From the NCBI GenBank assembly GCA_963989385.1, contig OZ022500.1:118151842-118215841 (forward strand): a stretch of 64,000 nucleotides of DNA, written 5' to 3'. Origin of the DNA: Ctena decussata (lineage: Eukaryota; Mollusca; Bivalvia; Lucinida; Lucinidae). The notes beneath the pieces were generated by a model, which saw nothing but the letters and a program-made list of their open reading frames with translations, did no database searches and was not told the origin of the DNA. Positions 12,401-27,400 of this stretch are shown in pieces (within the stretch, counting starts at the first letter, position 1; the number at the start of each line of letters is the position of its first letter). A program made the position numbers and the translations under genes.

Positions 12401-15400
12401 CAATATTGTTTCGACACTGTGCCATGACGTTGAATTGACATTGTATCAATATTGTTTCAATGTTGTGTCCAAGAACTGCAGTAAATGCAAACAATACGCG
12501 TATTTCAGCGGGTAAAGGACTAAGGCTGAAATTAGGATTTTTTTTTTTTTCGAAGAAATTCCGTAGAAAACCATTCCGTGGCAAAATAAAATACCAATGA
12601 ATGCGGATCTCGCGAAGCCAAGGGCACATCTTACGGCGAGAAAAGTTCATGAACGAAACAAAACCGGATATTACCCCGGATATAAACAGGTTGCTTAATT
12701 AGAAAATCTTCGGTGAGCGACATATCGGTATCTTACTGCACCCAATATTGAAATCACAATCTGTCAACGTTGATGAAATATACGAAGTTTCTCCAAAGTT
12801 TTTTGTTTGCTGGGTCTGTTGTTCAGGATGTGAACATGTTTTAGATAAAGTTGCGCACCGGTACAAAACGCTGGTTTTCATATGCGAGTATTGGGGAGAA
12901 TGGCCATCTTGTTACGTATAATAGCAGTGGCAAATATTTTACACAGCAGTGTCATTTTGACACTGTTATGTAAATATTTGACACTGCTAAATTGCCACCT
13001 TACCAGTATTGTTTCCACTATTCTTCATTCTCCTTTCAGGACAGCAATATAATTTCAATAAATTAACAGCACTGGAGGTTAATTCCCTAGGCGAGGACTA
13101 CGACTATGGAAGCATCATGCACTATGCACGCAACACCTTTGCACGCGCCACCTATGTGGACACGATTCTTCCGCGGAAGAAACCGGAAATGGTAGTGCGG
13201 CCAGAAATAGGACAACGAGTTCGCCTTAGTCCTGGAGATATTGCTCAAGCTAACAAATTATATAGATGCCCTTGTGAGTATGACCCCATTACTATATGTA
13301 AATTTACATGAAGTGAAGTGTTACACGAGCTTGAATTCGGCTTAAGGCATTTCACAAAAATGAAGTATAGGATAGTATCATTACATATATTGTCAAACTT
13401 TTACGTTTTAATATTATTATTACTATTATCTATCATTATCATTATTTCTACTATGATTATTATTTATGTGGGGTAAGTTTGAGTAAGAGGTGTTGCTACA
13501 ATTCCTGCAACTCCTACACCATGCATATTTTGCAAAGAAATTTCCTTCTCACAGCAAGACCAAAAATAACGACTTCACACCGTGCTCTACATAGTAGGGA
13601 ATAAAGTTTAAGGTGCTTAAGTTTTATTATTGTTGTTGCTGCTGTTGTTGTTATCAAGTTAGATACATGAACATTTCGGTAAAAGAACTCTGGAGCCGTA
13701 TTCAAATTCAAAAATGTGTCTAAAAGCACGTAAATTTCACTGTCTGACTGTTGAAAATTTATTTCCCTGTCAATTAGTATTTTCTTGCAGAAATGTGATT
13801 CCACTTGCCGTAATCTCAAAGCTCAGTGTTATTTGTTACAAACTTCCTAATTAGTCATTTATGACAGTATCAATTAAAAGTGACATCTGTCATATTTTAA
13901 CTTTTTGAAACTTAGTGTACTAGGTTTCAGCTTTGAAACGCTTAGGTACGAATCACTGGGTTTGAAATATATTATGTAAAGGCAGGGTCAGTAAGTTATG
14001 TTTAAGGTCATTCACTAAAATTTTAATTATCCTAAAAATTTCAAAATTGGATCGCAAATTAAGTTATTTTGGCATTATACTACTTGGAACAATTTCATAA
14101 AGTTGCATCAGGACCGTGTTGTTCGATATTGTTGCTGTAGGTTATGATATAGGCTCATTTTGGAGACCGCCTTAGGGAGCCGTTTCGTTTTTAGTCAATA
14201 AATCAGTGATAAGTTGTAAAATGGTGTCAAAACCTTATCTATAATTCCGCTGCATCTCTAGAAATGTTACCTTCCGACAAGATTCAGATCAATCTGGACA
14301 TCAGCGCAGTGTGATCGTTTCTCTCTTTTCGCATCAATATTCAACTGGTTCTTGGGAATTTATATTGCACACATTCAGCACTAGGGTCCGTCGGCATAAA
14401 TGCGCAGATGGATCTGAGTGTCCTGTATTCTGTTATGTCACCTGGCGTAGTCTCTATTTCGCGGCTCTCTAATGAGAAACGTATCTGTATGCAGGTGTGC
14501 TATTGACAAGACAAAGCAAAAATAGTTGAACCACCGGGGTAATTTAGAATAATACCCGAGAAAGTACTTATAGGTAATGGCAGAGGCCTGTGGTAACGGC
14601 GATAGCAGTCAACGTACCATACGCGTTTCCACGATAAACGATAATTTGGCTCAAAAAGCACCGGGATCAACCAAAATGGAAACCTATTCCGCATATCTTC
14701 ATGTTAAGCCCGACATTGGAAGTGAGATTTGAGCCGCGACACGACAAAACCAACAATGTGGTTGTGCGCCCAGCGCAGACTCAGATCAGCCTGGGCATCC
14801 GCCCAGTCTGATCAGAGTCTTCGCTGTCCGCGTGGAGGTAGCTTAGACCCTTAGCTACACTTTGAGCACTTAACGAAGAGTCTGGCCAAACTGGGTGGAT
14901 GCCCAGGCTGATCTGAGTCTTTGCTGGGCGCAAAACCACATTGTTGGTTTTCTCGTGTCGCGGCTCATTTTACTGATTTTTAGTGGTTGGTGACAAAAAA
15001 TTTCCATACCAAAACAAAAGAAGATGCACACCTATTGAAATGAGGTCCAGTTTAAAGGCAAGAATGTGATCCCCAAGAATTTTCTGCCTTTGTTTCTAGG
15101 GGCACCGTCCTGATATGACTGAAATACTGTTAAAATGATTTAAAATCGCAAGAAATTCATCTAATCTAGGAGAAATATTTTCCTTTAAGACTTGACAATG
15201 CTTTCTTTAAGAGCTGACCTCCATTTCGGAAGGGTGGCAGAGTGGCAAAGTGATAATAGCAAAGTTGCTCTCCCTGAATGTGTATCAATTCACTTCAGTT
15301 GAAAGTCCCTCATTTATGAGCGCCCTATACTACTCTAGGGCATGTAAAAAAGCGAAGAGTTCCTCTGAGTAGTATGGTCATAGTTGCCATGTTCGTATCA

Positions 15401-18400
15401 GTAATTATAAATGGTGTGAAAAGTTGGTCGTCGCATTTGCGGCAGCTGATCGTTTCTGCGCTATTCGCGTTTACTATCCTAGCGGGCACATGATGTCAAA
15501 ATGGCATTGCACAAACATCGATGCGACGTCGCATCGACGTCACTACCTTGTCGTTACGACCACATGTACCTGCTGAGTATGGCACACACTTTCTTTGGCA
15601 GGACTTACAGAAAGTAACTATCGATAAATAATTTCATGAAATAAAATATAGGGAGTAGTTTACTTTCACAGTTATATTGGAATCTGGCAATCTAATCAGA
15701 TCACTCCCCAACTACAGATAGACTAACCAGATATCATCACTCCCTGGGCAGCCCCACTAGATATCAAGAAACTGTTATTTGAATTGGTTTGAACTAAGAT
15801 GGCCCCTGGGATAAGAATATGAGAGTAAATGTGTCTTTAACTCAATCTCAAGCTGTTTCATGTGAAATATGCATATTTAGGATGATGGAATCTTTATTTG
15901 TAGACATATGTACCGAAACACGTGAAAGACTGCTAAGTACAATCAATGGACAAAATGTGAACTGTGAAGTCTTGCGTAGTAATATAAGATTTGTGCATTC
16001 AGGCTTGGTGGATGCGCCCGCAAAATAATCGCTTGAAAAGCAAATTTATATACGCGCGTGTTTTGACTAGACTGCACAAGTGTTATATGTTGTTCTGGGT
16101 ATACACAGTGTCTAGCAGACAAATAACATCGTAATGATCTCGTATTAACGCCAATGCGACGTCATTGAGGTTGATACAACGTCATTTGGACGCTTTGAAC
16201 CTTTATTCTTGCTTTGCAAGAATGGCGGTAAAACAGAGAGATGTACCCAGTCACCTTCAAAGACTTAGTATTCGGGCAACTAAAGTAATACTGTTAAACA
16301 CTTGCCGGTTACTAAATTTGGGCGATATTGGCTGTTAAGGCAAAGAACGCTAAAATATACGTCCGCCAATATTTGATTCCAATACATTTACATAAGCACA
16401 GCATTACAGAGGTTTAGATAAAAAGGAGTACTTTTTTGAGTATTCGAGATTATTTCCTTTACATTGTTGCATCTTAATGGGACGATTCTCGTTCTAATTG
16501 GTGCTTCATTGTATTGTTTAATAGAAAAGAAAGGAAACTTATTATAAATTTACATGAAATTTTTTTTATTATCTAAAGCCATGGTAAATCATATCGGCAA
16601 AAATTAATCTGCGCCAATATGTCATTTTCATTAAACCGCGAAATTTTGATGCCGCAGATATTAAGTGGTTTACAGTATTTGGGGGGTCGTTCAGGTGCTT
16701 TTGCATAGTTGATTATTTTCTTGTTTTTTTCCATCCCCAACGAAAATGTGCTTTTTTCAAGTAGAAACGATTTGGTTAATACATATATTTCAACATTTCC
16801 ATCATGATGCAGCTGCATCTAGAAACAGTGCAGTGAGCTTTAGTAATGAAGAAAATTAAGTTGTTAAAACTGCAGAAACCCAAAGCCACATTATCTACTA
16901 CTGGCCTACTGAAGAAATTATAGTGTACTTTAAAAACTGTTTTGAACGCTGTTTTACGATGCTTATCCGAAAAATATTGGTACTTGTTGCCAAAGAAATA
17001 ATTAAACTGTCAGAAAGTTTGGATTTTTTTCTCTTGGACTTGTTGCACTATGTAATTGAGTTCTGTCTCTGCAACTGCAAGAAAAACCTGATATTCAGGA
17101 TATTGCTGATAATGTCTAAGGTTAATGGTTCCTGCAGTTTCTTACCCTGTCTTATCAAATTATGTTGGGCGGATTGATCAACTAAAATGACGTTCGTCGT
17201 GTTCTCAGACGGGTCCGTGGCTACAAAAAGGACCCTTTGAACGTGCTAAAAGCCAAGACTCGGATAAGGCAATGCATCGGTGGAGTACTCTCAGAGTGTT
17301 CACTATTCACTTGTCTAAATTGTGGATCCTGGTAACCGGAGAAACTCCAGCCTGACCTAAATGTTTGCTCGTAGGATAGGTCCTAAACTCCTTTTCGGGC
17401 TTCCGACTAAAATGCATTTCCATTAGCTCACTTAATTACCGCACTCCTGTTCAAGATTACATTGTTTTGTTTTTATTCTTATACCTGTTATTGTTTAGTC
17501 ACTCTGTCCCAGACGTGTGAAAAGAAATGTGTTATCAGCAATTATGCATTAAGACATAGTGAGTATCTAATTATTGTGGTTCCAGTGGTTCTTAGAAATC
17601 ATAATTCAAAAATGGCATTGACGTCACAAGGAATTTACTCCAATCATAAACCGGGGAGAGTATATGATGTATTAGTTTCATCAAAAGTAGGTGCCACACT
17701 AATGTTTCTCCATGACATACAGGCGTTTTTGCACATTCCCAACTTGATTCGTGTCACGCATACAGAATACCCTACTCAAACCGATTTTGGCGTGAGGTAA
17801 AGGATAACTTGTTATGAGCTGTCGTATTTGGCTCAGGGATTTGTGGGTATTATCCAGTTTTGGCTAAAGATGGCGGACAAAAAATTTACAAATAGCTGTC
17901 GAAATTATCCTGATAAAATTTTTCAGCATTACCCGCGAGAAATGCGGTGCGGAAATCGTCGACTGTTTGCGACAATTTACTCAAACCAGTTTATGATAGA
18001 GCCTCCATTATGAGTTTATATATTTCTCTTGGACGTACTGCCCAGCAGGTACACAGTGTTGAAACAACATTCCTTCAGCGTTGATTTCATGTTATGATTC
18101 TGAGTCAATGTTGATTCATTGTTGTTTCAATGTTGCGTACCCTTTGGGTGAATAGTCTTGCCGTTTGCGATTTTGATATTGAATAGTGATGTTAAAATTG
18201 AATAGTGCGAAAGAAAGAAATGCCAATATGTCAAATAAGATACAGCTTTACATAAGATTAATAATGTTCCACTTGGACTCACAGTGTTGGAACAGCTTTG
18301 CATCGGCGGTGACTCAACGTCATGACGTTGACTCACCATTGATTCAAAGTTGTTTCGATGTTGTTTGTAAGCTTAATTATTATCATTGATATTGTCCAAA

Positions 18401-21400
18401 TACCATATTTTATGTAATAATATTTTGTGTTTACAGTCTGTGGAAGAACTCTTCAGGAATCTATAGGATTATTTTCCCACTCGCCGACACCTGATAAAGA
18501 AGAACTTTGCCAGTGGAGGATTTCTGCAACGCACGGAGAAAAAATAGTCCTCAATATTACTGCGCTCGACGTTCCTGTGACTGGGCACAGCAGCGGCATC
18601 GAGTGTGACACAGACTATCTCGAAGTCAGGGATGGTTATTACGTCATGTCGCCACTTCTTGGTACTCACTCACCTACATTTTCTGTTTTCTTTATTTTTG
18701 CATACGGTATAAGCAATTGGATCACAGCTCGGCCAATTCTGTGAATTCACGGAATTGGCCGAGCGGTGTTCCGATTGCGGTATTAGGTCATGCACATCTT
18801 CGCAGTCTGGTCAGGCACGCGCAGTTTGCAAAGGCTTTAATTTGACCTAGTATATATTTCACTTAACGAACTACGCATGCCCAGAACTATTGCCAATGCA
18901 CGCCGACAGACATGCGTGCGCATTTTGCATTTACGTTCGGGAAGTTTTTTCAAGACGTGCACTTTGGTTTTCCTACGCAAATGCACTGATAGAACACTAT
19001 GCAACTCCTGCATTGCTGAATAAATAATCAAACGTTGATTACTTTTCAATATACAATAATACAAATAGAATTCAAAGCAGTACCCAGAATCTAAGTTGGC
19101 ACGTTCTGTTATGTCGATTGAAATCTGTTTAATGATCAGAAACTCGGCTACCTTTGCATGTTTGTCCTTTGTTCCATATTTTCAAGTAGCATTCTTCAAG
19201 AGTGTTTGTTTGAATCGGTAAATTCTGGCAAGCTATGTTGGGTTTTATAGCGTGCCCTTTCTTCTATCTACTTATCCATGGTTAAAGTATGGGTGCCAAT
19301 CATGCGGATATTCGTAAATCAGATCCACAATTCGATGACAATATTTATCCTTTTTTGTATGAACATGATCATTTGCTACTGACATGATAAAATGGGAATA
19401 AATACTCCAAGGCTCAGTTTAATGCAATGCCATTTTTTATGTAACAGCTTTTCGAGATGGAATGTTTAAAGACATGAGTGTTTGTTATAAACAAATACAA
19501 TATACACAAAAGCTGTGACGTAAAAATGCGTACATCAGGCTTTGTTTTATATACGTCATGAATATGTTTCAGGTCGCTATTGTGGAGACAAGATACCACA
19601 GACTTTGATATCATCCGACAGTCGAATGTGGGTGGAGTATCGGAGCAGTCGGGGAGGTGGCAAGGGATTTGAAGCGAAATATGAAGGTATTTTAAGTGTT
19701 TACAGCACTGTCGAGTAGCTGTACATGCTCTTCGTGTGCTTTCTATACATTTTTATCAGACGTATTTTTGGAAACAATTTGCTATATATATTTGTCTTCA
19801 AACGCCTCTCTGGTCTGGTCTCGATTCTTTCATGTATTTTCTGCAATATTCAGTCATGGCTGATATCATAACATTGTTCAAAGTTCAATACCGGTAATCA
19901 TGCTTGGTATCATAGCATTGTGCAATTTTCAATAATCATCTCTGATATCATAACTTTGTGCAAATTTCAGAAATCATCTCTGATTTCATAACTTTGTGCA
20001 AATTTCAGTAATCATCTCTGATATCATAACATTGTATTGTGCAAATTTCAATAATCATGTCTGATACGTTTCATAGCATTATCATGTCCGATAAGTATCA
20101 TAACATTGTGTAAATTTAGATAATTGTGTCTGATATCATAACATTATGCAAATTTCAATAATCATAATATGATTATTGAAATTTACATAATTTTATGATA
20201 TACAAATTTCAATAACCATAATATGATTATTGAATTTGCATAATTTTATGATATAATCATATATGTTTTTTCTTAGCAATCTGTGGTGGTGAAATAAGGA
20301 AAGAGCAAGGTCAGCTTACAAGTCCTAACTACCCGGATGACTACAAGCCAAATAAAGAATGCATCTGGAAAATTACAGTTCCTGAAGACTACTCAGTAGC
20401 AGTCAAATTTCAGAGCTTTGAGGTATTTATAATGACATTTAGTCATTAGCCTTCAGTTCTGTGCCTTTGTAAACAGGTTATTCTAAAGCGCCTTCAACCC
20501 TGAACCCTGTATCCATTGGATTCCATCCTAGCAGACGTTCACATTACTGACCAATATGGTTATTTCAATGCAATAGTCACCTCTCCATTATACCACCTTG
20601 ATGGGGAATCGTTCAGCCCAGATATTGTTCGTATATTCAAGCAAATCCAGACAGTAATTTATTTTTTAACTTATCAAAATTCTACAAAATAAAAATATCA
20701 GCTGGAACTGAACTGACATAACAATTTATTATTGTTGTTGTTGTTTCTATTCTCATAACAATTTAAACACTACCGCACGATTATATATGTACCGTCGATT
20801 AAAAGTGGTGTAGTCAACCTTCCAGGATCTGGTGTGTAAACATTAGCTATATCTAGGACCATGAAAAACTGCTTAATTCTGAAACTTGACTTTAAAATCG
20901 AGGTTAAATGAGAGAATACGATCAAAGAAAACAAAACTTAATGGTCTTTTAGGTTAAGAAGACTGTACTAGACTGATACACCATTAGTTTCGAGGAAAAG
21001 GTATGATACAACAACTATGGTGAAACAAATTAAGGAACTCTGATATCTGAACAATAGGAAATCAAGTCTTAATTCGAAAAGTTTCGATAAATTGGACAGG
21101 TAGTCAGTGCCTTTAGAATTAAGTTTAAATAAGTACATGTATTTCAATGATGGTAAAACTGTGTTCTTCGTATTACAGATTGAGAACCACGACAACTGTG
21201 TCTATGACTACCTGGAGATACGAGATGGACACGAGGAGACGTCCCCGCTCATTGGTAAATTCTGTGGCTATAAACTACCTGAAGACATCAAATCTACCTC
21301 AAACAAACTCTATGTCAAATTTGTCTCTGATGGATCCGTTCAGAAGGCCGGATTCGCCGCAAGCTTTGTGAAAGGTAAGTTTAGAAGTGAGAGACTCATC

Positions 21401-24400
21401 TTTAAACAAATGCCTTTTAAACAAATTTATACGTTTTGTAAAAAATGTTTCATTAGCTATATATTTTGTCTCTCTTTTAAATGTAAATGGCGCGAAAATG
21501 CCGCGAAACTATTGCCGTTTTGGCATCCTTAAAGGGGCATTTAGGCCTGCTCTTCTTGCAATAGTATGGGGATTGGCATGCCGTTTAGGACGTTTTTGTC
21601 TGTCTTAAAGAGCCGTTAAAACCAAAGCAATCAAATACCCCTACTATTGTAGTACATGTGTATATGTGGGTTCCATTTAGATTTTTAAAGTGTTACCAGC
21701 AGTTGGGTACTGTAACATAGTATTAGAAATACGCCATTTACTATCTGATCACAGGGTTTCATGCCAAAACAACTTAGAATTAAGCTGTCGAAAAAGCGGC
21801 GTGTCCATACTTCAAATATTTATAGACTTGAGACTTCGAGAGGTAAATATACATGTATTCTATGGTGTTATTTCCTTTAGAAAGACCATATGGTGATATG
21901 TTGCAAAATTCATTGAGGTACAGCGTCATATGTTAGGTTAGACACGTATTGTATATGTATGTACATGTGTGTCCCTCTAATAATAGAAAGAGCTGACATA
22001 TATATTTTCATGTGTAAATTTCATCTTACATCTGTCTTCCAGTTTACACACAAGATCAAAACAACATCGTTTTAGCCTAAATGTAATATCACGACACTGC
22101 AGCAATGTTGCAGTTGGGCTGTTTTGCTTTCTTTCAGAATATGACGAATGTGCAACTGATATCCATGGATGCGATCATGATTGTGTTAACACCTTGGGAA
22201 GTTTTAAATGTGAATGCAAAATCGGTTATGAACTTCACTCAGATGGCAAGAAATGCGAAGGTAATTACTAGAGCCCAAGATAATCCAGACATTGTGGGTG
22301 AATACGGCGTTTTGTTTTTTTCTTATTTCTCAATAGATCATATGTAGTAGGATTCTGAGTTACACATGACGCATGTGTAATTTGATTTCAGTACAAGAAT
22401 CGCATATGCAATGGAACTATAATGAAATGCACTGCATTAAAGACTCCAAAAGAAAAAAGAAAGATTTCCAAAATTTTCTCTAAATTGGAACTCTGCATTG
22501 ATACAACGCTTTATATCTGATTGCATACTTGGGCAATTCACTGTAAATAAAGTGCATAATGCAGAATTGATGTTTTCTCAAGTTGACACGACCAAGATAG
22601 ATATCAGAGCTAAATTTAGTTTTGCTTATATTTGCAGAAGTGAAATCAGTCCGTGTTATAGCTGTTTCTTAGTGTATTTCACATGAATTCAAATTACGAA
22701 ATTTTGAGAATAGACATATGAGTTTAAATGAAAAGATAATAGGACTCTTCATACAATCCCGTAGGTCCTGTTTGTAAAGATGTCAGTTTTCTTTTAATCA
22801 TTTCCATATTATACTTAAGCAGTGAAATTTTAAAATTGCATTTTAATCTATAATCCGCTGGAGGTAAAATGTATTGTTTAAAGGCAGTTTAGATCCAGAA
22901 TTCTTTTAAGCAGTACAGTACTGCTAAAGTCATAAAAAAACGCTATGCTGGAAGGAAAACGACATTTTAATAGAAGTGCATGAGACTGTCTCAGATTCAT
23001 GCCACCATACACACACCCATGACTCTTTGAAAAGTTTCAGGGGCATTGCATAACCCGAATGGCATGTGCAGAATTTAAAAATTCCAAGGGTTCTCGCTTG
23101 AGTATATGTTTAGGTTTTATACCGATAGCAGCATGTGGCAGGAAGCACAACTAAAATCAAGTTAATTTACCTATTTGGCTGCTGATTGTAAACGAGATCA
23201 GTTGCCAGTCGAGGAGTGACTGACACAGACGTTTATTTCTTGTCGTTCACTATATATAGAGATAGCAAATGTACATCAAGGGATCAACCCACTTCGCACA
23301 TAATTATGTTAAATAAATTACATAAAAGCATTTGCTATTTGATTACACCGTTTTTGCCCGCTGTTACAACGGGTTGACCGCCCAGTAGTCGTAAAATCCG
23401 TTTCTGAGTACAACTGGAACTGTGATTGGCCGTTGTAAATATGACTAAACGCAGAGTTCCTCGAACAAATTCGTGAAGTCCATGTTCAGGTTTTGCACTC
23501 ATAGAAATGCATTTATGTTATATATTCTTCAACAGATGCCTGTGGTGGCTATATCGACCAAGCAAATGGCACACTACAGAGCCCCTCCTTCCCAGAGCTT
23601 TACCCACCCAACAAGAACTGTGTATGGCAAATAGCGGCACCTGAGCAGTACAGAATAACATTGAACTTTACCCACTTTGACCTTGAAGGAAACAACGTAA
23701 GTTCTAAAAGGCACATACCATTGAAACAAATCTAAGAGGCACACATCGTTTACTCAACTTTTAATAAACATTGATTCAGCGTTGAATCAGTGTTGGTTAA
23801 ACGTTGAATGGCCATTTGGAAAACCGCATCGCGACAATGTTCCAACTTTGTGTGCACGCTGGGAGTGTTTCATTTAAGACTAAATTTCTCATCTCTTTTG
23901 GTTACAAAAGGAACATTTGTCAGTCCGGTCTGCATATGCCAGTCTCCTCCACTGCAAAACAAAGTTAGCTGTACTTTTACCAAGCCAGATTAAATTTATA
24001 TCTGAGAATTAACAAGAGTACGATATCAATTCTCGAGCCATTCCTCTGGAACAGAGTTTGTTTTCCGATTTGGGATTATTTTTACTTGAAATATACCTTC
24101 CACTCTTTGGAAAGGAACTTGTCATATTGATGGATGTTTTATATTTTTCAAGACGTTCAGGGCATATCAGAACGTTCGGAGCTGAGATGTAATATGTTTG
24201 CGAACAGTAGAAACCCTATAAAAACGATCCAGATTTAATTCGTATTACATGGCCATTTAAAAGTGTGCTCCTTCATTTTTTCACCATCCGCAAAATAAAC
24301 GATTTGACTGATTTCGTTAGATAATATATTATCATATCTAAATCCAGTGTAAAAGTTCAGAAAAAGTGTTTCAGTTTAATCTATTTCTATATTAAAATAT

Positions 24401-27400
24401 TGTACCAAGATTGAAAATGTAAATGAACACCATCGTCGGCCGATAGGGAAGTTGAGTCCAGGCCTTAGGTCATATGACGATATCTAGGTATCTTTATAGT
24501 GATTCATGCACGCGCTAGTGACGTCAGAGCAAATTAAATCTATCCAATAAGGCGATTTCGATAGCGAACCGCGTTTCTACAAAATTGATTTTATTTCATG
24601 GTTTAAAATTACTTTTTACAAAAATTGCGCTTAATGTCTGTTGTCAAATGTATAAATGGGCAATATCGGGGTTACTGTGAAAATATTTCGTGAAAACGTT
24701 ATTGTAATCATAAACAAGGGCTAAAATCTTTAAAATCATTTTTTCGAGTCTTTCTTCTTCTGCATTTATCATAAGAATTCTTCCTCGTCTTTAGTTTTTT
24801 AACTCAAAATAAATGCTGTTTGTTTTCTCTCTCATTCATCTATATGTTATGGCTTAGTTTGTATTTTCATTGCTTGTTTAATTTGATCCTCTCTGATTGA
24901 AATACGACTCTATCTATTCCTGGCAAATTTATTAGCTCTGGCGATTATTTTAAGAAAATATGAGGAATAAACTTAAGGCCTATCGGAACCAGAATTTTAT
25001 GGTGACTTAGTATACAAATTCAAAAAGATTAAGGGTAGGACTGATTTTTCTGATCAATTCCGAAAAATAATAATACGTCACAAACGTATTGGCTATAATT
25101 TAAATGTTATGCGACAGTCTGCATGCTTAATGATTAACCCAATCACGGTTGATAACTTTGCTGCACTCTTTAATTGCACACCGGGGGATCGGTCGTCAGA
25201 CTCTATGATGGCCCCGACCTAAAGCTATATATTTTAGTTGGTTGGGACCGGAGCCTTTTTGTCTGTTGCTTGGTCCACCGGGGCTCAACTGGTGACCTTC
25301 TTTTGCTTCAGATTTCCAGTGGGGTTGTTTGGCAGGACAGGGATCTCCACCTGTCAGACGGCCCGTTGTATCTGTTGAGTCCTCGTCTTTGCTTCTTCAT
25401 GGTGTTGAAATTTGATTTATGTGTTTACCGTGATGATTCATTGACGAGTTAGAGGGTTATCATGCGAACCGAACAACCAACTAATTGTTTTGTACCACTT
25501 CAGTAACTGAGGGTGAGGTTGGGCCTGTAAAATCGATTTAAGCCCCCCAGTAATTCATTACTGACCGTTCCAAGGCGGTAGTTCTGTTGTGGTTCTCTGT
25601 TGCCTGTTTTTGGTGTCAGAGTTTCTGTGATGTTTTACCTTATGTATGTTCTTATTATTTTTGGTTCGGTTTGGGTTGCTGAGTGGCCACCTTTTGGGAA
25701 CAAGCTGCTCACTCGGTTGACCATATGTTCTCTGTATCTTGATTATTTGTAATCTTAGTTGTTTCCAACTATGGTTTGAGGGCTGGATTTGGATTTTGAT
25801 TGTTTCAGTTCCTGGTCTTTGCATACTTTTTACTTTTAACACCTTAGAGATTATTAAATAACAGCCAGATGTTAACAGCAAGCTTTTGAAATGTGAAGAT
25901 GCTAATTTAAGATTATCGTCTTTAAAAATGGGATTCAGCTTACACTTCTAATATCCTGCCGATTATAACAGTCAATAAAGAACGACGTATGGTGAAACCG
26001 TCTTTACCCTAAATATTCGGTCACTTTATCCATTGCTTTTAAGACCCTGCCATCTTTGAATTTAAACAACGCTGTTTGGGTCATAAAAATGGTATTTTAT
26101 AAAACTGTCAAAAACAAAAAAAAATCCGGCGGAGGCTGTCTGAATATCTGTGCCCTAAACATCTTAAGCCTAATATTTTCATAATGAAAATCTAAAAGAG
26201 TTCCTTCAAGAGCAGAGAAATCATTCGAAAGAAGGAACATGGGCCATACTGTGAAGATTCGGCTATTCAAGCCTCATCAGTGACCCTGACATAATCTGGT
26301 GTCGAAAATCAGACAGAGAAAACATACTGTAATTTGTTAATTAGCTCGCCTGAACGAAAGTTCAGGAAGAGCTATTGTTGTCACCCTGGCGTCGGCGTCC
26401 GCGTCGGCGTCGGCGTCCGGATTGGATGTTTTGGTTAAAGTTTTTTAAAGACCTATATCTCCTTAACTCATGGATGGATTCTTTTGATACTTGCACTGTA
26501 GTTAGATATTGGTCCAAAGTTTAACAAGGTACCACCCCCACCCCACTCCGTGACCTTGATGTCAAGGTCATGGACTTAGAAAATAGTTGTTTTTGTTTAA
26601 GTAGATGTTTTGGTTAAAGTTTTATAAAGCCCAATATCTCCTTAACCCATGGATGGATTCCTTTGATACCTGCACTGTAGTTATATATTGGTCCAAAGTT
26701 TTCCAAGGTACTACCCCCACCCCAGTCAGTTACCTTGCTGTCAAGGTCATGGACTTAGAAAATTGTCTTCTTATTGATTGGATGTTTTGGTTACAGTTTT
26801 TTAAAGACACATATCTCTGAACCCTTAGATGAATTCTTTATATATTTGAACTCTAGTTAGATATTAGTCCAAAGTCATACAGAGTACTACCCCAACCCCA
26901 CTCAAAGATCTTGATGTCAAGGTCAGGGACTTAGGAAATTTGGTCTTTATTAAAGTTTTCTAATAGCATACTGATTCATAATGCTTGGCAGAGATTTAGT
27001 TTACACTTGAACTGCTGTTAGACACTTTTTTGAGTTTTTACAAAACACTATATACTTACCCCACTAGATGACCTTGAAGTCAAGGTCATCGACTTAGAAT
27101 TTTGTCTGAAATATTTTTTATTTGAAGTTTCATATTAATGAAGACATAATTTCACAGTGCCACAATGGCCTCAGTTGATACTTATACTTGGACTGATGTT
27201 AGATAATGGTTCAGGGTTTTGATACAGCATAACCGCCCCCCCCCCTCCACACACACACACACACACATCCACCCACCCACCCCCCTACACACACACCCCT
27301 TAGTTCTTTGACCTCAAGCTCATGGCCTTGGAAATTTCATGTGGATTTTTTTTATTTTAACACTTATTTCTGAGATAGCTTTTATTTATAAATGTGTTGT

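Noticed and set aside
15231..15300. tRNA-like A box (GTGGCAGAGTGG) suggesting another SINE
   Set aside because: No convincing B box or SINE body follows.
25174..25452. 92-codon frame with residues resembling those of the minus frame 34628-35038 (FVCCLV.., SGVV)
   Set aside because: Both lie in a dispersed repeat; similarity is weak and stops or shifts occur between blocks. Kept as a repeat only.
26605..26820. Open frame reading [20 protein letters not shown], with a similar minus frame at 57147-57691
   Set aside because: It is the translation of the ~178-bp core unit of a tandem-core element; the same peptide repeats with each unit in both copies, with no start or regulatory context.
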